DNA of 64,000 bases, taken from NCBI RefSeq assembly GCF_028561335.1, contig NZ_JAQQTG010000002.1, positions 158,287-222,286 on the forward strand. Reading direction: 5' to 3'. Under the pieces are notes generated by a model, which was given only the letters and a program-made list of their open reading frames with translations, did not search any database and was not told the origin of the DNA. Origin of the DNA: Aequorivita todarodis (GTDB taxonomy: Bacteria > Bacteroidota > Bacteroidia > Flavobacteriales > Flavobacteriaceae). Below are positions 17,297 through 26,261 of this stretch, piece by piece; position 1 is the first letter of the stretch, and every line of letters begins with the position of its first letter. The translations under genes and the position numbers were made by a program.

Positions 17297-18295
17297 TTAT
17301 AATTTATCGGATAAAAACGGGTAATCCTCTTGCTCATAAACAGCATCGAACATTACGTTCTTTTCTGGGTACGGCGAATCTTCCGCGAACTTTTCGCATT
17401 CGTCCACCAAATCCTTCACTCTTTGGTCAATCTTTTTTATCTCGGCTTCCGTCGCCCACTTATTTTCATAAATCTGGTGAAGCACGTAGGTAATCGGGTC
17501 TTCTTCCTGCTTTTTGGCAACTTCCTCTTTGGTGCGGTAATGCTGGGCATCGCTCATGGAATGGCCTCTATAGCGATAGGTACGCAATTCCAAGAAGGTA
17601 GGGCCATCGCCGCGACGGGCGCGTTTGATTGCTTCGTCCATTTCCTTGGCTACCACTTCGGGCTTCATTCCGTCCACAGGTTTGCAGGGCATTTCATAGC
17701 CAAGTCCGAGTTTCCAAATGTCGGTATGGTTGGCGGTTCGCGCTACGGAAGTTCCCATGGCGTATCCGTTGTTTTCACAGCAAAAAACCACCGGAAGTTT
17801 CCAAAGCATGGCGAGGTTAAAAGTTTCGTGCAGCGAACCCTGGCGCACGGCGCCATCGCCCATATAGGTTAGGGTAACCGAATCCCTTTCAAAATATTTA
17901 TCGGCAAAGGCCAAACCTGCTCCAAGCGGAATCTGGCCGCCCACAATGCCGTGGCCGCCATAAAATCGGTTTTTCTTATCAAAAATGTGCATGGAACCTC
18001 CCAGACCCTGCGATGTGCCGGTGCCCTTGCCGTACAATTCGGCCATTACTTTCTTGGGGTCGGTGCCCATCCCGATAGGCTGTACGTGGTTTCGGTAGGC
18101 GGTAATCATCCTGTCCTTAGAAAGGTCCATGGCGTGGAGCGCCCCTGCCAATACGGCTTCCTGGCCGTTGTAAAGGTGTAAAAAGCCCCTTACTTTTTGA
18201 TTGATATATACTTGCGCCAGTTTATCTTCAAACTTGCGCCAAAAGAGCATGTTCTCGTACCAATCCAGATACGTTTTTTTGGTGATTTTCTTCAT
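17297..18295 (-). CDS. pdhA: Pyruvate dehydrogenase E1 component, alpha subunit
   Basis: 332 residues, the size of a separate alpha subunit. The thiamine diphosphate motif is GDGAVRQGSLHETFNLAMLW ending in ENNGYAMGTS. The phosphorylation-loop region RYRGHSMSDAQHYRTKEE is conserved. It decarboxylates pyruvate and loads E2 lipoyl groups, together with a beta subunit that must be encoded elsewhere. The product of aceF downstream is its partner. The promoter below lies in the repeat-bearing spacer. Confidence 0.95.
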   Translation of the reverse strand: MKKITKKTYLDWYENMLFWRKFEDKLAQVYINQKVRGFLHLYNGQEAVLAGALHAMDLSKDRMITAYRNHVQPIGMGTDPKKVMAELYGKGTGTSQGLGGSMHIFDKKNRFYGGHGIVGGQIPLGAGLAFADKYFERDSVTLTYMGDGAVRQGSLHETFNLAMLWKLPVVFCCENNGYAMGTSVARTANHTDIWKLGLGYEMPCKPVDGMKPEVVAKEMDEAIKRARRGDGPTFLELRTYRYRGHSMSDAQHYRTKEEVAKKQEEDPITYVLHQIYENKWATEAEIKKIDQRVKDLVDECEKFAEDSPYPEKNVMFDAVYEQEDYPFLSDKL

Positions 18296-18318
18296 TAGTA
18301 ATTTTATTGAGCGGATAA

Positions 18319-18351
18319 CAAAAGTAGTACTTTAAAAGGGAAAGCACCAAA
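18319..18351 (-). promoter_or_regulatory. Promoter of pdhA
   Basis: On the minus strand TTTG (18351-18348), 21 nt and TACTTTTG (18326-18319) match the Bacteroidota promoter TTG-N17-23-TAnnTTTG, 24 nt before the pdhA start. The -33 TTTG is the first word of a 7-nt-period array (CCAAATT-type words on the plus strand). Confidence 0.6.
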
Positions 18352-18490
18352 TTCAAAATTCCAAATACCAAAGAAATTACAAAATTCATGTTCCTATCGA
18401 AGTTTCGGGGCCAAAGAAATCTCAAATTCGGGATTTGGGTCCCGATCGCTATCGGGATGGGATTTGGAATTTGGAATTTGGAATTTGGAA
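18347..18490. repeat. Inverted CCAAATT / TTTGGAA arrays around a REP palindrome
   Basis: The left arm has CCAAATT, CAAAATT, CCAAATA and CCAAAGA (18347-18374). The right arm has four perfect TTTGGAA copies (18463-18490). Between them, at 18440-18457, is TCCCGATCGCTATCGGGA, a one-base variant of the palindrome at 8679 and 34660. The block fills most of the spacer between pdhA and cdd (18296-18569), where no gene is seen. Confidence 0.85.
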
Positions 18491-18537
18491 TTTTTTTATT
18501 AAGAATCGTATAGTTCCAAAACAAGATTTAGGGCATC

Positions 18538-18570
18538 AAAAGCTCCCCCTTCGGGAGCTGGGGGGCTTTT
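18538..18570 (-). terminator. GC-rich hairpin at the cdd stop
   Basis: AAAAGCTCCCCC and GGGGGGCTTTT pair over a short loop directly at the end of cdd. Read on the minus strand it ends in GGAGCTTTT, a weak intrinsic terminator. The sequence type (CCCCC-TTCGGGAGC-GGGGG) also resembles a dispersed REP element. Confidence 0.55.
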
Positions 18571-19052
18571 CAAAGGTATTTCGCATCAAACCCCAACGGC
18601 AGTAAATCCATAACCGAAGCCACTTTAATAATCTCGCCAGTTTCGCCCGTAAAGTAGATGTTGATGGGCGATTTCTGTTTTTGCTCATACTCTGCCAACG
18701 ACTGTCTGCAGGCGCCACAGGGGGCAATGGCCTCAGTAACTTCGTGGCTTTCGGCGCGCACGGTAATGGCGAGGTCGGTTATCGTTTCGTTCGGAAAATT
18801 GGCGCCCGCGCTGAAAACGGCAACCCTTTCGGCACAAAGTCCCGACGGAAAAGCGGCATTTTCCTGGTTGCTGCCCAAAACGATTTCTCCCGAAGCAAGC
18901 CGGAGCGCCGCCCCGACCCTAAAACGCGAATAAGGCGCATAAGCATTTTCACGTGCTTGCTGCGCCTTATTCATTAATTCTTGAATGTCTTTTGGTAGCT
19001 CTGAAACGGTTTCAAAAACTTCCAACTGAATTTCAATTTTTTGTTTTTTCAA
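18570..19052 (-). CDS. cdd: Cytidine deaminase
   Basis: 160 residues; hydrolytic deamination of cytidine/deoxycytidine in pyrimidine salvage. Zinc ligands and the catalytic Glu are in GLCAERVAVFSAG and APCGACRQSLAEY; the substrate segment YSRFRVGAAL is present. It starts with TTG at 19052, where the family N-terminal helix begins; no ATG is available. It sits beside porV and porU, an order I recall as common in flavobacteria. Confidence 0.94.
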   Translation of the reverse strand: MKKQKIEIQLEVFETVSELPKDIQELMNKAQQARENAYAPYSRFRVGAALRLASGEIVLGSNQENAAFPSGLCAERVAVFSAGANFPNETITDLAITVRAESHEVTEAIAPCGACRQSLAEYEQKQKSPINIYFTGETGEIIKVASVMDLLPLGFDAKYL

Positions 19053-19058
19053 TTTTTT

Positions 19059-19171
19059 GTTTATAGGTTTAGGAGTTTAAGCGTTTATGAGCCTACCCGC
19101 AGAAAGAAATTGAGTAAAAAGAAAACAATTTTGTTTGTCTTCACATCTAAACTTTTAAACTTTTAAACTCT
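19059..19171 (-). repeat. Inverted 8-nt-period GTTTA / TAAAC repeat between porV and cdd
   Basis: The left arm is GTTTATAG, GTTTAGGA, GTTTAAGC and GTTTATGA (19059-19090). The right arm is TAAACTTT, TAAACTTT and TAAACTCT (19148-19171), reaching to 5 nt before the porV stop. Both arms have an exact 8-nt period and are inverted to each other, which suggests a hairpin that ends the porV transcript before cdd. Confidence 0.8.
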
Positions 19172-19175
19172 TTTT

Positions 19176-20405
19176 CTAATATTCGTCGTACGTATCGCCA
19201 AAATTGAAGGTCAGGCCAAAACGAAGGGTTCCGTCCAGTGGGCTGTTTGCCAATTTAGAGGTAGAGAACAAATATGAAATGTCAATGTTGATTGCGGTAT
19301 AGCGGAAACCGGCTCCAATAGTAGCAAATTTTCTTCCTCCTTTATCATCGCTTTCGTTAAAGTAACCTCCTCTAAAGGCAAAAACGTCTTGGTACCAATA
19401 TTCAGCACCCAGAGCCCAAGTGAATTCCTTTAGCTCTTCACTAAAGCCGCCTGGCGCATCACCGAAGGATTGAAACATTCCTTTAATAAAAGTTACATCA
19501 TTTTCCTTACCCTCATATATGGCTTGGTCGGTTATTTTTGTGTCAATACCGTTTTCATAGGTACCATTTCCATTTTCATCGATGAATTCAGTTCCTCGTA
19601 TTGGAGGAGTTGGCACCAATAATTTATTGACTTCTGCCGAAACACCTATTTTGTTGTATTCGTCAAGTATGAAATCAAAACCACCTCCCAGGGCAAGATT
19701 AGTAGGCAAGAAGCTTTCAGAGCCTACTTCGTCATATTTTAGTTTTGGACCGATGTTTGAAATGTTGAATCCCATTCTCCAGCGTCCGTCAAAATCGTTA
19801 TAAGGAATTTCCTCACTTTGGTAATAACCTGCCACATCCACTGCGAAAGTATTGGCAGCAGTGGCATCACTTCTTGGGTCGCTCTGTAATTTTAGGTCAG
19901 ATCTAATATACCTACCAGCGACGGCCATGGAAAAACGCTCGCTTAATCGAAGTGAATAGGAGACGTCAAACATGAGTTCGTTTGGCTTTACTAAAAGTGG
20001 CTCTTGCTCTGCCGTTTCGCGAAGCTCTATATCGCCATTGCTGAAATAACGAAAACTTGCAGCAACCGCACTACGCTCATTCAATCGGTTGTAATAGGTA
20101 AGGTTTCCTAAGAATATATCGTTTACCAATTTGCTTAAGTAAGGCGTGTAAGTTACCCCAACGCCCTGTTTTGACAATGAAAAAGCATATTTTGCCGGGT
20201 TCCATTGTTGCGAAAAGGCATCCGCAGAAGTAGTAACCCCTATATCACCCATACCCCCCGAACGTGGATCGGCACCTATGAGAATAAATGGCACTCCAGT
20301 AGTAATAACCCTGGAGTCATCGCTATTTGGAACTATTATGGTTTCTTGGGAATGTGCCTGAAAAGCAACAAAGCCTATCAAAATTGGAATAAGTAATTTC
20401 TTCAT
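19176..20405 (-). CDS. porV: Type IX secretion outer-membrane protein PorV
   Basis: 409 residues with a signal peptide (MKKLLIPILIGFVAFQAHSQ) and a FadL-like beta-barrel sequence. The N-terminal segment VPFILIGADPRSGGMGDIGVTTSADAFSQQWNPAKYAF is characteristic of PorV/LptO. PorV binds the sorting domain of T9SS cargo and hands it to PorU at the cell surface. It lies 34 nt after porU in the same direction. TATATTTG (20429-20422, minus) in that gap could give it an additional promoter. Confidence 0.93.
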   Translation of the reverse strand: MKKLLIPILIGFVAFQAHSQETIIVPNSDDSRVITTGVPFILIGADPRSGGMGDIGVTTSADAFSQQWNPAKYAFSLSKQGVGVTYTPYLSKLVNDIFLGNLTYYNRLNERSAVAASFRYFSNGDIELRETAEQEPLLVKPNELMFDVSYSLRLSERFSMAVAGRYIRSDLKLQSDPRSDATAANTFAVDVAGYYQSEEIPYNDFDGRWRMGFNISNIGPKLKYDEVGSESFLPTNLALGGGFDFILDEYNKIGVSAEVNKLLVPTPPIRGTEFIDENGNGTYENGIDTKITDQAIYEGKENDVTFIKGMFQSFGDAPGGFSEELKEFTWALGAEYWYQDVFAFRGGYFNESDDKGGRKFATIGAGFRYTAINIDISYLFSTSKLANSPLDGTLRFGLTFNFGDTYDEY

Positions 20406-20439
20406 AAAAGTTAATTTTGAGCAAATATAATTTTAATTT

Positions 20440-23400
20440 TTAAAGGATGACGAGTTTCTCAAATTTTTCAACCCGCTGATTGGTTAACGCAGATCTTACG
20501 GTTATCTTATATACATATACCCCTTTTCCGATACGGTCGCCAAAATCGTCGCGGCCGTCCCAGGTTATATCGCGGCATAAATAACTGCCCGACGGCGGTA
20601 GGGTGGCGTTTTTGGTCCAGACCACTTTTCCGGTAATGGTAAACACCTGTACTTGCACGTCCAAGGTTTCATCGGGTCTGTTGTGGTTGAACCAAAACTC
20701 GGTATAGTTCACAAAGGGGTTTGGGTAATTTAGCACCCGGGAAATCTCAAGTTTTCCGCTGCCCGCTACAATAAACTGTATTTCGGCGGTGGAGGAATTG
20801 TTATAGACATCCCAAGCTTTCAGCGTGAGCGTATGCAGGCCGTCTTCCAAATCGCGGAATTTATAATGGGTTTTTCCTTTTGTATAATCGTCCACTTCGG
20901 CTTGGTAAAATTCATTCAAAACAAACGGATTGGATTCGTCGCCATCCAAAATTGCGACAATATCGTGGCCAATGCCACTGGCGGTATTTATCCCGTTCGG
21001 ATCTTCCAGCTTGGCAAGCAGGATTGGGGAATCGTCGGTAATTCCGCCAGAAACAAAACTTTCGTCATTCATAAAAAGCCTGATCAATGGCCCTTCGTTG
21101 TCCTCGGGGGCATTTTCATTAAGCCCACCTACATTTAATTCAAGGTTTACCCCTGTTTGGTCTTCCAGCGCATTGGTTCTTTTTGCATACATGCTCACCC
21201 TGCCCTTGCCCACAGGTATCTGTATATCACGCGGCACGACGAACTCAAATTCAAAAACACCGTTGGCAATGGTTGCTTGGCCATTGAAAAGACCTTCGCC
21301 CAAAGTCGTGAAATCCATAAAGATATTGTGATTGTCGTTGTCCAAGGTTCGGCGCATTACGTTTTTGTCGAAAATTTTAGCCTCAAGAACCCCGTTGTAG
21401 TCTGCCATTAATGTTCCCGTGGCATTTACCACTTCGCCTTCAAGTTTTATTTTGCTCAATGCCTTCAACGTATCTGTGGCTTGCGCAATTGGCACGTCGT
21501 TCAATTTTGTTAAGCGAATACTTTGTTTTGGAAAGGCGAGCGGCATTGCAGGGTCGCCAATAAAGAATATAACCCGTCTTAAAGAAGTACCCGTTATATT
21601 TTTTGCAACTCTTAGTCCTTCAGCAGGAGGACTAGGCGTTTCAACGTCATAACCGAATAGTTGATTCCCCAATTTTTTGTTTAAAGCTATTCCATCATTG
21701 ATAAATACTGCCCGCGTAGTGGTTACCAATGAAATAGCACCGCCATCTTTATTTTGATAGGTCAGCTCGCCAGCCGTAATCCGTAAAGGATTGTCAAATT
21801 TTGTGAACTCGCAAGTAACGGTTATTATGCACGGAAGTTTGTCTTTGTTCTTAAGTTCCTGCGCCGTTTCTTTGGTATAAATGGCTTCGTGGGCCAAACC
21901 ATCCTCCCCTCCGTGACCGAAATAATCTATAATGATGGCTCCGGCCTCGATAGCTGTCTTTATGGCATCATTAACCTCCGGATAGCGGTTACCGCCTGCA
22001 GAGGCTTGTTGCTGGTAAGCGTCGGAGTGTATTTTTTTTACATTAATGAAGGGTTTTCTTGCCGAAATAGTATCGCCAAGTCTATCAAGTTCAATCTCTA
22101 AATCATCCTCGCCCGGTTTGTCAACATCATCCGAAATAAGTACAAAATTGTTCCGCCAATTGCCATAGGAAGCTTTTTCGCTATACTTTATAATTTTGTC
22201 CACCATCGCATTTGCCAAGGAAACGTTATCCGCAATAATTCTTCCCATGGCAATGTCTAATCGGTCAATATCATTAAGTGGCCTTGGATCATTAGAATTC
22301 TCATAATTAGTACCCCCAATAGTGCCTTCATTCTCGTCCATATTCCCAAAGAAATCATCAGACATAAAAGAATTACTAATACTTGTGCCTAACAGGGTTT
22401 GGAAAGTAGGGACATTATTGTTATTGTTTGGGAGCCTGTTCTTATAGTCTATGGAAGCATCGCCCATTATGCCAACATACTTTATACGTTTTGATTCTGT
22501 GGAAGCATTGTAGTAAACGTATCTAATAAAATTTCGGATGGCACTTATTTCCTGTCTTCCGGAACTGAACTCTTCATAAATCTTATCGGTCGTCACCACT
22601 TTTACGTTAAGCCCTTGCAGTACTTTGTGATGCTGAGCCAATCGCAATGCGGGTTGAATAAGAAATGGAGGTGTAATAATAATATAATCTATATCTTTAA
22701 AATTACCTGATTCGTCCTTAAATATAGTTCCTTTTAAATCTTGGTTCTGAACCGCAGGTTGGGCAATTTTTACGGGAATATAGTAATCATTTGGGTTTAT
22801 CGCCACATACTTGCGTACTTCGCCAAGCGTTTGCTTAAAGGCGAAAGACGAAGCATTGCCTTCATTTTGCTTTGAAGTAATAAATTGGAAATCGGTCACA
22901 TCCCAAACCTGTGAAAACTCGGTGGCGTTGCTTATTTGATATTCTCCAACCCCCGCTAAGGTAGTCGCATTGTTATACTGAAAAGCCAACTGGCCTCCCG
23001 CGCCCTTCAATTGTCGTACGGCCCAAATACCGATATAGTCCAGATAGCCAATACTGGAGGGATTGCCGGCGTTGTTGTAAGCCAAATCTACTTTAACTGT
23101 AGCATTGTTTGCAGGAACTTCAACATCCAGAAAGTCCATGCTCAGCAAACCGCCTTCACCCAATCGTGAAAAATTAAGCGGATCCAAACTGGTACTGTTT
23201 ATGGAAATGGCCATGGAAGTATCACTTTCAGAAGCCGCAGCGGCCTTTACTATCAACCGCATCGGTTTTCCGGCAACTATATTTGGAAAATCAAAAGTAT
23301 AGCTCTGTTCGCTTTCAATATCAAAACGGTTTCCAAACCATTTTCTCCCTAATTTTGTGGGACTTATTTCGTCCTTTTCGTAAAATTGATATTCATCAAA

Positions 23401-24303
23401 CTCGTTAATATTATGTTCAACAGTGCCCGTAGGTTCCACCATTGGCCTAACACGTTTTCCCGGAGCGCCACCTGCTGTAACATAATAATAGGAGTCGTCA
23501 CTATACGGATTTATGTTAGAGTCGTTATCTCTATTATAACCATAAGTACTGGTTCCGTAAAACAATATATAATCGCCTCCGTCAAAGCTCCCGTCTTCTT
23601 CCCCTATCACTTGTATGGCATTTTCTGGAAGATCAAAAAAACGTGTATTCCTATTTAGTAGTGGCAAAGATTGCCCACCATTGCCATAAACTTTAAGACT
23701 TCTGGGGTCAATACCGTCTGAGTTCATTCCTAAACTGTTCAAAAAGTTTTTGTCCAATTTATAAACTCCCGTCTTTTCTACTTTAAATTTAAACCATTGT
23801 CCTGTAGCTAAAACCGAATTAGTGAGCGGCGGCGGATTATTGCGGCTTTGCGGGCCATACCTATAATTAACATCAAAAGAAAGTACTTTTTGGTAGCTTC
23901 CATTTCTTTTTATTATGGGCGAAATACTAAAAATAGTGTAGAGCACGTCTCTTGCCATCGTGCTGGCAATTTGGTATTCCAGTTTGTTCGGCAGTGTTTC
24001 GGGGGTAATTTTTTTTAGCTCCTCGGAAGTTACGGGGCCAAAACGTACATTGGTAACGGTTAATGAATTTCGGTCTGCAAATGCAGCGTCTTTCCACTGA
24101 GTAGTGTACAGAACAGCGTTCTTGTCCAGTTGAAGTTTCAGCCTTTCCAATGCCATCTCATTAGATGAAATGGCAGGCTTAGCACCACCAAAGGTCTCCG
24201 TAGCAGTATCGCTTCCGCCCCAATATATATTTACACTTTTTGATTGAGCCCATCCCAAAAAAGGCATCACAAACAAAACAGAAAGAAGTATCGCTTTTCT
24301 CAT
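20440..24303 (-). CDS. porU: Type IX secretion signal peptidase/sortase PorU
   Basis: 1287 residues from the ATG at 24303, where the signal peptide MRKAILLSVLFVMPFLGWAQ begins; the frame is open further upstream but reads non-signal sequence. It is a gingipain-like C25 cysteine protease. The catalytic His is in DYFGHGGEDG and the catalytic Cys in VTCEFTKFDNP. The C-terminus has its own sorting-type domain (NYPNPFVNYTEFWFNHN, then GKGVYVYKI). PorU removes the sorting domain from cargo and attaches the cargo to surface lipopolysaccharide. TATATTTG at 24328-24321 (minus) is a likely -7 box. Confidence 0.94.
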   Translation of the reverse strand: MRKAILLSVLFVMPFLGWAQSKSVNIYWGGSDTATETFGGAKPAISSNEMALERLKLQLDKNAVLYTTQWKDAAFADRNSLTVTNVRFGPVTSEELKKITPETLPNKLEYQIASTMARDVLYTIFSISPIIKRNGSYQKVLSFDVNYRYGPQSRNNPPPLTNSVLATGQWFKFKVEKTGVYKLDKNFLNSLGMNSDGIDPRSLKVYGNGGQSLPLLNRNTRFFDLPENAIQVIGEEDGSFDGGDYILFYGTSTYGYNRDNDSNINPYSDDSYYYVTAGGAPGKRVRPMVEPTGTVEHNINEFDEYQFYEKDEISPTKLGRKWFGNRFDIESEQSYTFDFPNIVAGKPMRLIVKAAAASESDTSMAISINSTSLDPLNFSRLGEGGLLSMDFLDVEVPANNATVKVDLAYNNAGNPSSIGYLDYIGIWAVRQLKGAGGQLAFQYNNATTLAGVGEYQISNATEFSQVWDVTDFQFITSKQNEGNASSFAFKQTLGEVRKYVAINPNDYYIPVKIAQPAVQNQDLKGTIFKDESGNFKDIDYIIITPPFLIQPALRLAQHHKVLQGLNVKVVTTDKIYEEFSSGRQEISAIRNFIRYVYYNASTESKRIKYVGIMGDASIDYKNRLPNNNNNVPTFQTLLGTSISNSFMSDDFFGNMDENEGTIGGTNYENSNDPRPLNDIDRLDIAMGRIIADNVSLANAMVDKIIKYSEKASYGNWRNNFVLISDDVDKPGEDDLEIELDRLGDTISARKPFINVKKIHSDAYQQQASAGGNRYPEVNDAIKTAIEAGAIIIDYFGHGGEDGLAHEAIYTKETAQELKNKDKLPCIITVTCEFTKFDNPLRITAGELTYQNKDGGAISLVTTTRAVFINDGIALNKKLGNQLFGYDVETPSPPAEGLRVAKNITGTSLRRVIFFIGDPAMPLAFPKQSIRLTKLNDVPIAQATDTLKALSKIKLEGEVVNATGTLMADYNGVLEAKIFDKNVMRRTLDNDNHNIFMDFTTLGEGLFNGQATIANGVFEFEFVVPRDIQIPVGKGRVSMYAKRTNALEDQTGVNLELNVGGLNENAPEDNEGPLIRLFMNDESFVSGGITDDSPILLAKLEDPNGINTASGIGHDIVAILDGDESNPFVLNEFYQAEVDDYTKGKTHYKFRDLEDGLHTLTLKAWDVYNNSSTAEIQFIVAGSGKLEISRVLNYPNPFVNYTEFWFNHNRPDETLDVQVQVFTITGKVVWTKNATLPPSGSYLCRDITWDGRDDFGDRIGKGVYVYKITVRSALTNQRVEKFEKLVIL

Positions 24304-24522
24304 TAGTACCATTAACGCTTCAAATATACACTTAGTATAGGGCAACATTTTAAAGTTTTTCAGCAAAATGATATTAGGATAATAATTTTAAAACTAATAC
24401 GTTTGCATACGGGATTGGTCATAAAACCATTTAAAATCCCACAGCGCAATAATAACAAAATATTATTGTGTTTTTGTCGTTAATTACTATATTGCGAACC
24501 CAATTTTATCATATTTGAATCT

Positions 24523-26193
24523 ATGATGTTAAGAAAAAACCTAGCATTAAAGCTATTTGTTACTGTAATAGCGGCCTCACTTCTTGTAGGCTGCAACAAA
24601 ACGAGAGACTATAAAAACAGTTCCCGCGCCACAGGCTGGAAGATGAACGCCAAAGAAGGTGGTTTCCAGTATGACCCAAAAGCCAAAGAACAGGAAACAG
24701 GGCCAGGCCTTGTGTTTGTTGAAGGGGGAACGTTTACCATGGGAAGGGTTCAGGACGACCCGATGCACGATTGGAACAACTCTCCAAACCAGCAGCACGT
24801 TCAATCTTTTTACATGGATGAAACAGAGGTAACCAACCTAATGTATCTTGAATACTTAGACTGGCTGAAGAAAGTTTTCCCTCCATCCGATGAAAATTAC
24901 AGAAAAATTTATGAAGGCGCAGTGCCAGATACCCTTGTTTGGAGAAACCGTTTGGGCTTTAACGAGGTAATGACCAACAACTACCTTCGCCACCCTGCCT
25001 ATTCGGAATATCCCGTAGTGGGAGTTAGCTGGATTCAAGCTGTTGAGTTCAGTAATTGGAGAACAGACCGCGTTAACGAAGCAGCCTTGGAAAGCGCAGG
25101 AATTACAGCCCGAAATGCGCGTTATGATGTGAAACCAGGCGAAACATTCAGTACAGAAACTTATTTAAACGCTCCAACATTAACCTACGGTGGCAACGAT
25201 TCCATTACCCGTGGTGGAAAAAAATCTGAAGCCATTGCCAAAAGAAGCAAAGACAGCACAAACTTATACATCGGCCGAAAAGATGGAATCCTTTTGCCGG
25301 CCTACCGACTTCCTACCGAAACAGAGTGGGAGTATGCCGCACTTGGATTAGTTGGGCTCCGTAACTACAATGTTTACAGAGGAAAGAAAAAATATCCTTG
25401 GGAAGGACAATATACCCGCTCGGGAAAAAGAAGATCCCGCGGCGACCAATTGGCCAACTTTAAACAAGGCGATGGCGATTATGGCGGTATAGCAGGCTGG
25501 AGTGATGACGGTGCCGATATTACTGCTGAAGTAAAATCTTATGAGCCAAACGATTTCGGCCTTTATGATATGGCTGGTAACGTTGCAGAGTGGGTTGCCG
25601 ATGTTTATCGCCCCATTGTTGATGACGAGTTTAATGACTTCAACTATTACCGTGGAAACGTTTACACCAAAAACGCCATAGGCGAAGATGGAAAAGTAAA
25701 AGTAGTTACTATGGACTCTATTGTTTTTGACACGTTGAGCAACGGAAAAATTGTAGCCCGCAACTTGCCGGGAGAAATTCTTCAAGTGCCGGTTGATGAA
25801 AACGAAACATACTTACGCACAAACTTCTCCAAAAGCGATAACCGCGATTATAGAGATGGAGACAAAAGTTCCTCACGATACTACCAATCTTTCGCAGATG
25901 ACGAAAGCAGTGATGGCACCCACCGTATGTACAACTCGCCAATTCAAAAAGTATATGCAGATAGCCTGGGAGAACTGGATCGTCAGTACGATAAATCTTC
26001 AAACAGGACTACTTTGATTAACAATGAAGTTCGCGTGTATAAAGGAGGTTCCTGGAGAGATCGGGATTATTGGTTAGACCCCGCGCAAAGACGTTATTTC
26101 CCACAGGATATGGCAACGGACTATATTGGTTTTAGATGTGCTATGAGCCGCGTTGGTTCAAAATCCAAAAAAGGAAAACGACCACGCAATTAG
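24523..26193 (+). CDS. gldJ: Gliding motility lipoprotein GldJ
   Basis: 556 residues. The lipoprotein signal ends at LLVGC (Cys24). The rest is a formylglycine-generating-enzyme/sulfatase-modifying fold (FVEGGTFTMGR, PVVGVSWIQAVEFSNW, RLPTETEWEYAA, YDMAGNVAEWVAD, VYKGGSWRDRDYW). GldJ is an essential component of gliding and T9SS complexes, where the fold is structural. The start could equally be the second ATG at 24526. It is divergent from porU across 219 nt and followed by murF. Confidence 0.94.
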   Translation: MMLRKNLALKLFVTVIAASLLVGCNKTRDYKNSSRATGWKMNAKEGGFQYDPKAKEQETGPGLVFVEGGTFTMGRVQDDPMHDWNNSPNQQHVQSFYMDETEVTNLMYLEYLDWLKKVFPPSDENYRKIYEGAVPDTLVWRNRLGFNEVMTNNYLRHPAYSEYPVVGVSWIQAVEFSNWRTDRVNEAALESAGITARNARYDVKPGETFSTETYLNAPTLTYGGNDSITRGGKKSEAIAKRSKDSTNLYIGRKDGILLPAYRLPTETEWEYAALGLVGLRNYNVYRGKKKYPWEGQYTRSGKRRSRGDQLANFKQGDGDYGGIAGWSDDGADITAEVKSYEPNDFGLYDMAGNVAEWVADVYRPIVDDEFNDFNYYRGNVYTKNAIGEDGKVKVVTMDSIVFDTLSNGKIVARNLPGEILQVPVDENETYLRTNFSKSDNRDYRDGDKSSSRYYQSFADDESSDGTHRMYNSPIQKVYADSLGELDRQYDKSSNRTTLINNEVRVYKGGSWRDRDYWLDPAQRRYFPQDMATDYIGFRCAMSRVGSKSKKGKRPRN

Positions 26194-26247
26194 AAATTAG
26201 AAATTAGAAAAACAGCCCTCCTGGCATACAGCTTCGGAGGGTTTTTT
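26190..26247 (+). terminator. Terminator after gldJ, preceded by TTAGAAA x3
   Basis: CCCTCC (26216-26221) and GGAGGG (26236-26241) form a stem followed by six T, a standard intrinsic terminator. Directly before it, three perfect TTAGAAA heptads (26190-26210) begin within the gldJ stop codon, another 7-nt-period tract. Confidence 0.85.
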
Positions 26248-26261
26248 AGTATATTTATTTT

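Noticed and set aside
24304..24366. 21-codon extension of PorU
   Set aside because: The signal peptide begins at the ATG at 24303; the upstream part contains the likely -7 box.
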